A DNA stretch of 64,000 nt, taken from contig NC_087063.1 of the NCBI RefSeq assembly GCF_963678635.1, positions 1,772,073 to 1,836,072 on the forward strand. The letters are read 5' to 3'. Source of the DNA: Symsagittifera roscoffensis (lineage: Eukaryota > Xenacoelomorpha > Acoela > Convolutidae). The position numbers and the translations under genes are program-made. Positions 13,101-24,080 of the stretch are shown one piece after another. Numbering within the stretch: the stretch's first letter is position 1; every line of letters begins with the position of its first letter. Below the pieces are notes generated by a model. The model had not been told where the DNA came from and did not search any database. It saw only the letters and a list, made by a program, of their open reading frames with translations.

Positions 13101-13321
13101 TTGTCTGTTCATCAACTCAGAAGTTCTTCTTAGTTCAAGAACTTCTGTTCTAAGTACCCTGCTATTCGGGAAAAGTCATCCTTTTAATTTCCAGTTTCCG
13201 AGTTTTTTGTGATTTTTTGCATCAGTTGAGTTTATCTGTGAGTTTTTCGCACTTTTTTGGCTTCTAACTATAGACTTTTATGCTATCAGTTATTGTCTGA
13301 TTCAAGTTTTGCGCGATTGTT
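10133..13321. other. 3' flank of Frizzled copy 1, no supported gene
   Basis: AT-rich DNA downstream of the minus-strand Frizzled gene. Short frames here are repeated identically at 15654-17134, but identity between recent duplicates says nothing about coding. A minus-strand AATAAA at 12937-12942, about 380 bases after the stop, is a plausible polyadenylation signal, conserved at 18330-18335 in the other unit. Confidence 0.5.
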
Positions 13322-15253
13322 TCAGACGAAACACTGATCTTTGCTACTATGGCTTACTGGCGGATAGCCCCCGTTAATGTTTTTCATTCGGATGCTCGCA
13401 TTGCTGTTCGGCTGCTGCTGCAGATTGTAATTGTTCGGATGAGAGGGCGCCTTGTTCAACAGCATTTGTCCTCCGTTAGTGTTGTCCTCGTTACTCGACG
13501 GCGAAACGTCTTTGCTAGTCATGTTTTTGATTTGAATCGCCATTTCCGGATTGGCTGTGATGCCCAGCTGCTTAATTGGGACATCTTGAGCCAGAGTCTT
13601 CCGTTTGCTGTCGCGTCCAATTTCGGTACATGCGCAAAAAACACTGAGCCACAAATTGATTGTTTTGTACGACATCACCCAGAACAGAGATGCAATTCCG
13701 ACAACCATGCTTAAGAAATACTTGAGCAGGAAGATTTTGAATTCAGGGGTCTTGTTTTCGACTGCAGACTCCTCGGCGTCGTCGGCAGGGGATGCTGGTT
13801 CGTCACTCGATAGTCGGAACCATGTTCCGAACCACTCGGCTCGTGATGCAATTTCGTAGTAGTAGCAGGCGACGACAATCGACATTGGGACCATGTAAAA
13901 CAGCGAGAAAAGACCGATTCGCAGCATCAGTTTTTGAAACGAGTCGGCCGATTTAGAGTCGAAAGTGACCTTGACGACAGATCTGATTCGGCACATCGAG
14001 ATCAACCCGAAGACTATGAACGCGAAGCCAGTGACGAGAAACAGCAGCAGGGGTCCGAAGACGAAGAACTTCATCAAGTCGGTTGAGATGGTTCCAGTTA
14101 GACAGGTTCCAGTGAGGTCATCGCCCTCGACTCCGTTTAACACGAGGACAGCTACCGTCAACCCGAGAGGTAAGAGCCAGACGATGGCATGAAACAAAAA
14201 GGCCTTGCTGGCGATCGCTTCGTGCGACCATTTGAGACCAGCTGTTAAGTACCAAGTGAAACACAACACCACCCACCAAAGAGCACTGGCCATTGTGAAG
14301 TAGTAGAGCACAACGAAAGAAATGGTGCAGCTAAAATGGTCCAGCGATTGCGTAATGATTACATCATTTGCAGATTTCTTCGTCAAATCCACAGAATTAC
14401 ATGAAAATGAGTCACCGGCAATGAATCCGGTTATATATGAGAGCGAGATGAAAATGTAACAAAATGAGAAGTAGATAATCGACACCTCTGGGTAATTGAA
14501 ACGTCCTCGATCCAACAGGTAAGTAGTGAACGTGAACAAACAAGAGATCAAGCACAAAACAGACCACCCAAAAGTCCACTTTCGAAGAAACGCGCGATTG
14601 GATTCTGAAAATAGAAGTTTGTTGCACGGAGCACCGCAGTTCTCGCCGCCCATGAAATCGTAGTTGTTGCCTTTCGTTTTCAGTTTCGAAGGACAGTTTC
14701 TCGGCTCTTCTTCAGATTCGTCGTATATGTAGTGAGGCACGCATTGTCTGTCCATATTGGACGAAAGCTCTCTTCCTTGTTCGTCGAAAATGTAGTCCAG
14801 AAACGCTCCTTTTTGGAACTGTTCGCGAGTCACGGGCGGAGCGTCGTTCTTGTAATGCTCGCACGAAAGGATGATTAAATCCAACCCGCAATCGTTCTTC
14901 ATGTAAGTGCAAAAACTTCTGCAGGGGTTGAGATGTCTCAAAGTCTGCTTCGTTTTGTTGGTGTACTCCATATTTTTCGGGTAACAAGATCCCGCTCTTT
15001 GAAGGCAGAAGAATATATTGAGGAGTTCTCTGCATTTGGTTGAGGTGTAATCTTTAGGTTGCACTAGATCTTTGTCCCCTTCTTCAGCGAAAGCTATATC
15101 GTACCAGCTGACATATTTCTGGCATTTACTGGCTGTCTCCGGCGCGAAAACGTCCCCGACTGGCCTACACGAACTCCGTTGGCCCGTCACGGGTCGTGGA
15201 AAACTGAACAGCATCGCAACAAGTAAAACTGTGCTTAAAATTAATTTCAACAT
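13322..15253 (-). CDS. FZD: Frizzled-family Wnt receptor, copy 1 (643 aa, intronless)
   Basis: Seven-pass plasma-membrane receptor of the Frizzled class. Residues 1-24 are a signal peptide. A cysteine-rich domain follows: nine cysteines at 29, 44, 74, 83, 90, 111, 115, 122 and 131, and a likely tenth at 171. It includes the typical PCRSFC block, while spacing and sequence elsewhere are divergent. Glycosylation sites include NKT at about 99. The membrane core (about 226-540) has strong family blocks: FLRKWTFGWSVLC, RGRFNYPEVSIIY, GLKWSHEAI, KLMLRIGLFSLFYMVP and ACYYYE. KTINLW at 530-535 matches the KTxxxW Dishevelled-binding motif. The tail is Asn/Gln/Ser rich and ends QCFV. I start at 15253 because it is the first ATG, has A at -3 and opens directly into the signal peptide; an 11-codon upstream extension lacks an ATG. 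The subfamily cannot be assigned by eye. Confidence 0.96.
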   Translation of the reverse strand: MLKLILSTVLLVAMLFSFPRPVTGQRSSCRPVGDVFAPETASKCQKYVSWYDIAFAEEGDKDLVQPKDYTSTKCRELLNIFFCLQRAGSCYPKNMEYTNKTKQTLRHLNPCRSFCTYMKNDCGLDLIILSCEHYKNDAPPVTREQFQKGAFLDYIFDEQGRELSSNMDRQCVPHYIYDESEEEPRNCPSKLKTKGNNYDFMGGENCGAPCNKLLFSESNRAFLRKWTFGWSVLCLISCLFTFTTYLLDRGRFNYPEVSIIYFSFCYIFISLSYITGFIAGDSFSCNSVDLTKKSANDVIITQSLDHFSCTISFVVLYYFTMASALWWVVLCFTWYLTAGLKWSHEAIASKAFLFHAIVWLLPLGLTVAVLVLNGVEGDDLTGTCLTGTISTDLMKFFVFGPLLLFLVTGFAFIVFGLISMCRIRSVVKVTFDSKSADSFQKLMLRIGLFSLFYMVPMSIVVACYYYEIASRAEWFGTWFRLSSDEPASPADDAEESAVENKTPEFKIFLLKYFLSMVVGIASLFWVMSYKTINLWLSVFCACTEIGRDSKRKTLAQDVPIKQLGITANPEMAIQIKNMTSKDVSPSSNEDNTNGGQMLLNKAPSHPNNYNLQQQPNSNASIRMKNINGGYPPVSHSSKDQCFV

Positions 15254-15522
15254 TTTGAATCCAACAAATACTCGAAATTTGCACAAAAATTATAATAACT
15301 TTTCAACTTTTTGTTAAGTTCACAATCAATTAAGTAATTTATTTAGATCTCGAACAATGGAATACAAAAGAACAGGTAACGCTCAAAACAATGAACCGAT
15401 TCGAGTATGAAGGAAAATGAGCTATTTTTTTTTGCAAATGATGCTGTTTTTCGGTAATTTGAGAAGCAGTTTTTTTCTGATTTGCTGATAATAACAACGT
15501 AATAACTCAATACAAAGGGGCC
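15254..15522 (-). promoter_or_regulatory. Truncated 5' flank of Frizzled copy 1
   Basis: These 269 bases are all that copy 1 retains of native upstream sequence before the duplication breakpoint. Beyond 15523 the DNA is the 3' flank of copy 2. No TATA box or other element can be assigned with confidence. Confidence 0.5.
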
Positions 15523-18500
15523 AAATCTGTCTGAAAATATAGCCTTTGCATTCAAAATTTTCCTGAATTAGATCAACTGCTTTTTAAAATATATATTTTG
15601 TCTGAACATTTTGCTAATAATTAATCTCTACGCCAAACGTTTGTGTTGCTTTTTTGGTCAATGAATTTGATTTAACGAAGTTGATTCACGTAACCGCTCA
15701 TTTGACGGTAATAGCAATAAAACAAAACAAAAATATCAGTCAGCTTTTTTTCAATTTGATTTTAATTACTATAAATCAACTGGACTGTTATTTGAATGAA
15801 GGGTTCAATTTTGCCCTAATTAAAGGTCAACCATTGTTGTAAAGAAAGCTGAAGAATTTAAGACTAAGCTTTCAAATAAGAGAAATTTATAAGAAAAAAG
15901 CTACCAAACCATCCTTAACGCGTTTCAACAAATCAGTAGAACTTAAAATACTTTTTTAACCAAGAAAAACTCTTTTCAGCTGATTAAAAAACTCAACATC
16001 CAACATAGTGCTATGTGGGTTCCAAATTTTGCCATGTAATCTCATAAAATATATAATGGCATCAAAAACAATTTCCCAGTGGTCTTTTGAAGAGTGCGTT
16101 TCATTGCTCTGCGCAAATAACCACCGAACGCTCCCAAGCATTCCCAAAAGCAAGCATTCCCAAAAGCAGTTGAAAAAAGTAGCCGCAGAAATTTTGCAGC
16201 AAAAAATATAGTTTTTGCATGTTCATTTGTTAAAAAATAATTGTTTCGACCCTTGAAAATGACGCAATTTTGTCATCCGGCATATGTGTTGTTTTTTGAA
16301 TTTTTCTTTCTATACAAAATTAGGTGACACAAATAATCATTGTAGTGTATCGAGTGATATGGAATATTAGAGATGACAACGACTTCACAAATTGTTGTAG
16401 CTAAAACTTAGAAAAAAATTGAAGGCTTAACTTTTAAGTTTTTCAGTTCAATTTTCAAAAAAAAACTGCTGCCATCTATGGATAATTTTTAATGATTCTC
16501 AAATATGCCTATGTTAAGGATGTTGTTCAGATCCTTTCATCGCAGCACGTACAAAAACTGAAATAGTTTTAAAGAACTTAATTTGTTGTTTCTGACATAT
16601 TTGTGGTCGGCGCTATCTGTGCTACTTGCACAAGCACCGGCTATGTTTGTTGATTTTGTTTTCAGTTTGTTATGCAGAACATTTTTTGTAAATTCCTAAA
16701 TTAAATTCACTAAGATTTTATTGGTGATCAAACAACAAACACACTAGCATTCTCAGAACATAAACCGTTTTTTTTTTGCAAATTTACACAACTTTGCCAA
16801 CTCGAGTTAAGTAATTTTCAAAATTCTCAATCACAAGGAATAACACAAAATCCATGAGCTCAAAATGATACGACTCATTTTCTACATTAGGAAAGGTTCA
16901 GCACTTTTGATGACGGAATATTTGTGCCACTTGTTTTTCTCGACAAGTTTCAATTTTTTAACTGGCATTTTTTATCTTTGTCACTTTACTTTATCTAATT
17001 TATTGGTAACAAATATCAGAAAAGTATTTAAGTCATTACACCGAAAGCAAAATTATACAACTTGCATGTTTTACACATTTAAAATTGAAAAAAAAAACCT
17101 ATTGCTATATGTCTGTCTCGAAATAAATTTTTAGTTTTTAAAAGTGTTTCGACTATATTTTTAAATTCCGCTATTTTAAAATACTTTCTATAACAAGATA
17201 TATTTCAAAAAAGCTTTGAAAATTTATCACTTTGATTCGATTTGCAAGAAATCAAGACAAATTTTTGCGCGTTTGTTATTTTCCACGCCAAAATCAGCTA
17301 CCACAAAAAATCATATGAGAAAGTTTAGTGTTATAACATAATAAAATATAATTAAATCTTTACAAACAAAATTCGAACAACGTTGAGAAAAATGTAGAGA
17401 AAAAACGGTTTAAGACTTGGTTTTTTGTCTTGATTTGAACGAATAAAGCAAGCCAGCAGGGTTACAAAAGCTTTTTTTTCGATAGCTTAAAAGCTTACCT
17501 ACGTTAGCTCAGATTTAAACGTACAAACTTAGGTTTATTCGAGTAACGCTAGTTTTTTTAGTATTTTAGCGGCCTTTTGGAATAAAAAACTTCAAATTTT
17601 CAAAAGACTCCAATAAAAAAGGGAAAATTATGTGAAAGTTTTTCATGTTGTTTTTCCCGTTTTTCTATTTTGTTTTTCAATTTGCTGATTTCACTTTGGC
17701 TGTCGTTTATGCCTGATCTCTGAGTTTTTCGTTCTGCTGCTTTTAGTCATACCACACCGGAAAAAAAACAACGCAACTTTGAAAAAACTTTTTTGTATTT
17801 TTTAAGACTATGGTCGGATCATTCTGTGCTACTTGCGAAGTAACCGGCTATAATTTTTTTTGTACCATTTCCATTTTTTAAAATTTTTCCCGCTCATGCT
17901 TTGTAAGATACAAAAAAAATTTGCCGGGTAGTAATATAAACAAACTACTAGCCTTAACTCGTTTTTGATTGATTTAGTTTGCTCCTCACTTTTGTAGAAG
18001 CATGGAATATATCCTTTTTTTTCTGAGTAGAAAAATGTCTGATCTTTTTAATAGGCTTTGGTGAAAACTTGACCTTAGGCTACTATAATAGGCAGGAGTT
18101 CACGCCGTATAATTCAGCTTTTGCAGTGCCTAAATAGTTTTCTTTTCAGCTGATGTCTTTTTTTGCACTCAAATTAATCCCAGAAACTTGTTTGGTTTTT
18201 TAAAAATCGATTTTGTTTGAAACATTAATTTATTAGCTTTTTCCAATAAATTGTTAACTAACATAAAGCGTATTTTGAAAGCTAATTATATTCCTTCACC
18301 AAGTATTATGAACCAAAAATCAGAATAAATTTATTACATCCAAAATCAATTAACGAATTTACCAAATGAAATGCAACAAAATCCATTATAATAGCTTTTA
18401 CTTTGTTCGAATGCAATTCAAACTTTTTTATACAAACAATTAGGAAATGTATGAAATTCAGTTTTCTAGCAAAAATAAACATAAATCGAATTATTGTCTG

Positions 18501-18714
18501 TTCATCAACTCAGAAGTTCTTCTTAGTTCAAGAACTTCTGTTCTAAGTACCCTGCTATTCGGGAAAAGTCATCCTTTTAATTTCCAGTTTCCGAGTTTTT
18601 TGTGAGTTTTTGCATCAGTTGAGTTTATCTGTGAGTTTTTCGCACTTTTTTGGCTTCTAACTATAGACTTTAATGCTATCAGTTATTGTCTGATTCAAGT
18701 TTTGCGCGATTGTT
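15523..18714. other. 3' flank of Frizzled copy 2, no supported gene
   Basis: Counterpart of 10133-13321, and also the immediate upstream neighbour of Frizzled copy 1. It holds the candidate minus-strand AATAAA at 18330-18335. No gene supported. Confidence 0.5.
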
Positions 18715-20646
18715 TCAGACGAAACACTGATCTTTGCTACTATGGCTTACTGGCGGATAGCCCCCGTTAATGTTTTTCATTCGGATGCTCGCATTGCTGT
18801 TCGGCTGCTGCTGCAGATTGTAATTGTTCGGATGAGAGGGCGCCTTGTTCAACAGCATTTGTCCTCCGTTAGTGTTGTCCTCGTTACTCGACGGTGAAAC
18901 GTCTTTGCTAGTCATGTTTTTGATTTGAATCGCCATTTCCGGATTGGCTGTGATGCCCAGCTGCTTGATCGGGACATCTTGAGCCAGAGTCTTCCGTTTG
19001 CTGTCGCGTCCAATTTCGGTACATGCGCAGAAAACACTGAGCCACAAATTGATTGTTTTGTACGACATCACCCAGAACAGAGATGTAATTCCGACAACCA
19101 TGCTTAAGAAATACTTGAGCAGGAAGATTTTGAATTCAGGGGTCTTGTTTTCGACTGCAGACTCCTCGGCGTCGTCGGCAGGGGATGCTGGTTCGTCACT
19201 CGATAGTCGGAACCATGTTCCGAACCACTCGGCTCGTGATGCAATTTCGTAGTAGTAGCAGGCGACGACAATCGACATTGGGACCATGTAAAACAGCGAG
19301 AAAAGACCGATTCGCAGCATCAGTTTTTGAAACGAGTCGGCCGATTTAGAGTCGAAAGTGACCTTGACGACAGATCTGATTCGGCACATCGAGATCAACC
19401 CGAAGACTATGAACGCGAAGCCAGTGACGAGAAACAGCAGCAGGGGTCCGAAGACGAAGAACTTCATCAAGTCGGTTGAGATGGTTCCAGTTAGACAGGT
19501 TCCAGTGAGGTCATCGCCCTCGACTCCGTTTAACACGAGGACAGCTACCGTCAACCCGAGAGGTAAGAGCCAGACGATGGCATGAAACAAAAAGGCCTTG
19601 CTGGCGATCGCTTCGTGCGACCATTTGAGACCAGCTGTTAAGTACCAAGTGAAACACAACACCACCCACCAAAGAGCACTGGCCATTGTGAAGTAGTAGA
19701 GCACAACGAAAGAAATGGTGCAGCTAAAATGGTCCAGCGATTGCGTAATGATTACATCATTTGCAGATTTCTTCGTCAAATCCACAGAATTACATGAAAA
19801 CGAGTCACCGGCAAAGAATCCGGTTATATATGAGAGCGAGATGAAAATGTAACAAAATGAGAAGTAGATAATGGACACCTCTGGGTAATTGAAACGTCCT
19901 CGATCCAACAGGTAAGTAGTGAACGTGAACAAACAAGAGATCAAGCACAAAACAGACCACCCAAAAGTCCACTTTCGAAGAAACGCGCGATTGGAGTCTG
20001 AAAATAGAAGTTTGTTGCACGGAGCACCGCAGTTCTCGCCGCCCATGAAATCGTAGTTGTTGCCTTTCGTTTTCAGTTTCGAAGGACAGTTTCTCGGCTC
20101 TTCTTCAGATTCGTCGTATATGTAGTGAGGAACGCATTGTCTGTCCATATTGGACGAAAGCTCCCTTCCTTGTTCGTCGAAAATGTAGTCCAGAAACTCT
20201 CCTTTTTGGAACTGCTCACGAGTTACGGGCGGAGCGTCGTTCTTGTAATGCTCGCACGAAAGGATGATTAAATCCAACCCGCAATCGTTCTTCATGTAAG
20301 TGCAAAAACTTCTGCAGGGGTTGAGATGTCTCAAAGTCTGCTTCGTTTTGTTGGTGTACTCCATATTTTTCGGGTAACAAGATCCCGCTCTTTGAAGGCA
20401 GAAAAATATATTGAGGAGTTCTCTGCATTTGGTTGAGGTGTAATCTTTAGGTTGCACTAGATCTTTGTCCCCTTCTTCAGCGAAAGCTATGTCGTACCAG
20501 CTGACATATTTCTGGCATTTACTGGCTGTCTCCGGCGCGAAAACGTCCCCGACTGGCCTACATGAACTCCGTTGCCCCGTCACGGGTCGTGGAAAACTGA
20601 ACAGCATCGCAACAAGTAAAACTGGGCTTAAAATTAATTTCAACAT
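18715..20646 (-). CDS. FZD: Frizzled-family Wnt receptor, copy 2 (643 aa, intronless)
   Basis: Same architecture as copy 1: signal peptide, divergent ten-cysteine domain, seven membrane segments, KTINLW at 530-535 and QCFV end. It is intact from ATG (20646) to TGA. It differs from copy 1 at five residues: T8P in the signal peptide, A150E and E217D in the extracellular linker, I278F near membrane segment 2, and A521T in membrane segment 7. All are mild or in variable positions and no motif is lost, so both copies look functional. This copy keeps native upstream sequence past the duplication boundary at 20911, so it probably carries the original promoter. Confidence 0.96.
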   Translation of the reverse strand: MLKLILSPVLLVAMLFSFPRPVTGQRSSCRPVGDVFAPETASKCQKYVSWYDIAFAEEGDKDLVQPKDYTSTKCRELLNIFFCLQRAGSCYPKNMEYTNKTKQTLRHLNPCRSFCTYMKNDCGLDLIILSCEHYKNDAPPVTREQFQKGEFLDYIFDEQGRELSSNMDRQCVPHYIYDESEEEPRNCPSKLKTKGNNYDFMGGENCGAPCNKLLFSDSNRAFLRKWTFGWSVLCLISCLFTFTTYLLDRGRFNYPEVSIIYFSFCYIFISLSYITGFFAGDSFSCNSVDLTKKSANDVIITQSLDHFSCTISFVVLYYFTMASALWWVVLCFTWYLTAGLKWSHEAIASKAFLFHAIVWLLPLGLTVAVLVLNGVEGDDLTGTCLTGTISTDLMKFFVFGPLLLFLVTGFAFIVFGLISMCRIRSVVKVTFDSKSADSFQKLMLRIGLFSLFYMVPMSIVVACYYYEIASRAEWFGTWFRLSSDEPASPADDAEESAVENKTPEFKIFLLKYFLSMVVGITSLFWVMSYKTINLWLSVFCACTEIGRDSKRKTLAQDVPIKQLGITANPEMAIQIKNMTSKDVSPSSNEDNTNGGQMLLNKAPSHPNNYNLQQQPNSNASIRMKNINGGYPPVSHSSKDQCFV

Positions 20647-20911
20647 TTTGAATCCAACAAATACTCGAAATTTGCACAAAAATTATAATAACTTTTCAAC
20701 TTTTTGTTAAGTTCACAATCAATTAAGTAATTTATTTAGATCTCGAACAATGGAATACAAAAGAACAGGTAACGCTTAAAACAATAAACCGATTCGAGTA
20801 TGAAGGAAAATGAGCTTTTTTTGCAAATGATGCTGTTTTTCGGTAATTTGAGAAGCAGTTATTTTCTGATTTGCTGATAATAACAACGTAATAACTCAAT
20901 ACAAAGGGGCC

Positions 20912-21818
20912 GGCCCTTTTATTTTCTCAAAGATATATTTTCTTTCTAGCTGTAGATTTATTATAGCTTATTATTTATTAAAGTCTACTAATTTAAGTTA
21001 GCTCAGCTCAGCAAGCTCACAACTTCAATAGCGAAGAATAAATTTGAATCGCGAGGTCAAACACCAGAATTATTATTTTCTTTTCTTCAGCTAGAAATGG
21101 AGCGCTGTGATTGGATGAAAATCAGACCAGAATTCAATGTTTTCACGTATCGTTTTCACAAGTAGGCGGCAAAAATGAATTCCCTCCCTTCACTTTGTTT
21201 TATAGCACCGTGAGAAAAAGATGAAAGCACCGACAGCACACTGAGCAGACACGCTTTTGGAGCATGTCGCTATAGTCGAATATAAAAATAACGGTACTGA
21301 TTGTTTAGCAGACTAGTTTTATAGCATAAAAAGTGAAAAATGAGTCTTTCAGCAGACCAAAACGTAATTAAGTGACGCATGATTAATTTACAGACTCAAA
21401 AACACGCTCAGTCTTGGGTCAAGCGTCCCCAATTAAGACAATTATCTCACGATTTGTCAACAAAACTATCAACTTCAGAAACCCAACGGGATAAATTAGC
21501 GGCAAAACTAAGATTTCGCACACAAAAAACTTGTGTTGAATTGAGGCGCAGCGGATCAAACCGTCGCTAATCGCCAATGCCGTTTTTGAAGGTAGCGTTC
21601 TGTCTTGCTGATTGCTCAAAGTCTGCTTAAAGATTGGTCTGCTAAAAAACGGTCTGCTGAAATCCTAGCACCAATAATAACGGAGCCTTTCCATTTGCTG
21701 TAGGATTGGTTTCTGCTTAAATTGAAGAAATAGGAAAATTAGGGACGCCCTTTTTCTAGAAAGTGATTTAGGAGTAACAATGATAGACCCTAGAAGAAGA
21801 AGAAACTGACGCCACTCC
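20912..21818. other. Upstream flank of Frizzled copy 2, no gene seen
   Basis: AT-rich sequence with the phrase CAGCAGACCAA repeated loosely. It probably contains distal promoter sequence for Frizzled copy 2, but no element can be named. Confidence 0.35.
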
Positions 21819-22219
21819 CAGTAACGGATTTAGGGGGGGGGGGGCGGGGGTGGACGCCTTTCTTCTTTCCCTCTCTCTCAGGGATTCGACCCCCTGCCGA
21901 ACTATTTTGAGCTATCCATTTTCCCAAAAATTTTCTGAAGGTGCCTTAGGCGCCAATATATACCAATTTTGAGGGTGAGCGTGCGCAAAATGTTCCAAAA
22001 ATTGACAAAAAATTCCTATTTTGGCTTGTTTTTTTTTAAATTTAGCCTGCGGCGCAGAAAGTTAGGTCGAATTAAGAAATAATGTTTTTATAGTGATTTG
22101 GGAGCGCTCAGAAAAGAAAATCAAATTGGTCAACCTAAAAAAAGGTCGACAACATTTTCAAACTTTTTTGAAAATACAAACCCCCTCCGCCCTCGAGAAA
22201 ATCCTAGATCCGCTTCTTT
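21819..22219 (-). mobile_element. GGGGCGGATCTAGG-family MITE, reverse orientation
   Basis: Left end CAGTAACGGATTTAGG with a G-run. The right end, reverse-complemented, reads AAGAAGCGGATCTAGG followed by ATTTTCTCGAG. Inside lie AGGGATTCGACCCCCTG, GGCGCCAATATATACC and AAAGGTCGAC, all family landmarks in inverted order. A target-site duplication is not clear. Confidence 0.7.
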
Positions 22220-24080
22220 GACCACACCCCAGAAGGAGTCGTTTCTCTAATTGCGACCAATTTTAAATACACACGGTGCGAGGATTTTTTTTTTTACAGA
22301 AAAGCTCGAAATATTTACCCAGTTATGCTGCACCAAAGTTAATAGCGAAATTCAGGTATGATGTATTTTCTATTATGCGATGTGGCCCAAAATTATTAAA
22401 GCGTTTAGTTAGTTAATATGAATTTAAGCACTGGATTCTTTCGCGTTTGATTTATTCACTCATTATGGTCCAATTTTTTGATATCTTTAACTATTTCCCC
22501 CTTTGGTACCTAGTAACGACTTGATACCCCTATGATAAGGAACTAATTCAACGGTGAAGCATCTAATAAGTTTGTACTGAGATAGGGACCAGTTTGAGTT
22601 TATATAAGTTATATGAGTTTGTTTCTTTCTGTCTGGGGACCTGCTGTCGTGACCTTGCGATCTCTATCGTCCGGTACGAGCTAAAACAGAAAGGTGCAGT
22701 AAGATTTAGATTTGATGCCTTACAGTTGCTTTACAATTAACGTTAAACAACTATTCTCTTCATTACTATACATTCTACAACTTCAACAGTACCTAGAAAC
22801 GAATCCCGCTTTTTGCACAATGGAGGGGAGGAATCGCTGAAGAATTTCCGATTTCAAAACAGCGTATGATTTGTCGAACACTTTTAAAATCTTTTAAAAT
22901 CAGAACAAAATTATTTTTCATACTTTTCTAATTTCACCGAAATCTCAATTTAAAAGCATTACAATCTCATTAAAAAGTTTAAGTTTGGTTAAAATTAGAT
23001 AAAAATTATCATAATTTCACTGAAACTAAAAATATTCTTCGGATAAAATCGAAAAGATTACGACAATCTCGTCAGCAAAACCGGAAATTGAAAGTTGAAA
23101 ACAAATGCAGTGACCAATGATAAGGGTTTCAAATACTAACCAATATAACCATTTACTGTTCGTAGCACAAAATGATCCAACCAATATCATACAAAAACTA
23201 CAAAAAAATTTCTGATTTTAAAAACTTTTTTTTCTTTTTTTTTTCTAGAATAATTGCCTTATTTTGTGCGTGGCGTGACAATATAACTATAAAAACATCA
23301 TAAAAAAACAAGTGAAATAGGTTAGTTTGTCATTATTTGACTTCAAAAAAGACTAAAAAGAGAAATAAATATTTTGTTTTAAAAATGTCTTTTTTATTTG
23401 CAACTTAGCTTTTTAGTTGTTGTTAGAAAAACTTTTAAGGCCAAAGAAGCTTCTAAAAATATTTTTCTACTTATTTAGCCTAAAAGAATAATTTTTTTAT
23501 ATCGAGTCTTTCTTGATCGCTTTACTCACTCGAAATTAGTCTGTTTTTCACCTGCTTTTCTCAACACTGAATTAGTTGTTTGAAATTCTTTTATTCTTCA
23601 ATTTGATATATCAAGCATAATTATTCCCATAATTATTTGTGGTAGCTGACTTGCGTAGAAAAATATTTTAAAGTAAAAACACATTTGAATACAAAGTTTC
23701 TCCCGATTGTCAATGTTCGAACTTATGTTTTACATTGACTAAAAGTTTTTTTCAAAACCATTGAAATCATGTTTAATCTCAAAAAAAAACTAAAGTTTGG
23801 ACACTGAATCAAAATTTCAAATTGCGCTTGATAACTTTTGGCTGGGGATCGTACTATAAATCATTTTTGAAGTAGATTGATTTAAAAGTGATACTTCGTG
23901 GTTCAAATCTAGGGTTATTGTAAATTTGTTAAAAAATAAAACAAACAAAGTTAGACAAATTTGAGATTTTGACTCTGGTATATATTTTTCATTTATCTTT
24001 TGTTAAGTAAAAATTAAAATGAGCAGGAGGTACATTCAGTTAGAAGCTAAAAAGCTACGTTCATGTTGGAGCAGAGGTAA
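22220..24080. other. Intergenic, with a GC-richer patch at 22.5-22.76 kb
   Basis: Mostly AT-rich with no supported gene. The patch from about 22490 to 22760 is less AT-rich and homopolymer-poor but closed in all frames. It could be a decayed element or a non-coding transcript. Confidence 0.3.

Larger units (their letters stand above)
10133..15522. repeat. Tandem segmental duplication, unit 1 (Frizzled)
   Basis: A unit of about 5390 bp repeated head-to-tail as 15523-20911. Both copies begin AAATCTGTCTGAAAATATAG and end ACAAAGGGGCC. The order of every landmark is the same, with scattered substitutions and one- to few-base indels. It carries one Frizzled gene on the minus strand, about 3.2 kb of 3' flank and only about 270 bp of 5' flank. 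Confidence 0.95.
15523..20911. repeat. Tandem segmental duplication, unit 2 (Frizzled)
   Basis: Second unit of the head-to-tail duplication. Landmarks are offset by about 5390 from unit 1. The outer right boundary is at GGGGCC near 20911, after which unit 1 has no counterpart because it joins unit 2. A poly-T tract just inside the end differs in length between units. Confidence 0.95.

Noticed and set aside
15254-15286. Frizzled start 11 codons upstream (and the equivalent 20647-20679 in copy 2)
   Set aside because: The codon there is TTG, not ATG. The first ATG at 15253 (20646) opens directly into a clean signal peptide and has A at -3.
13349-15317. Plus-strand and alternative minus-strand open frames across the Frizzled genes
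   Set aside because: They are shadows of the long Frizzled frame. The same applies to 18925-20710.
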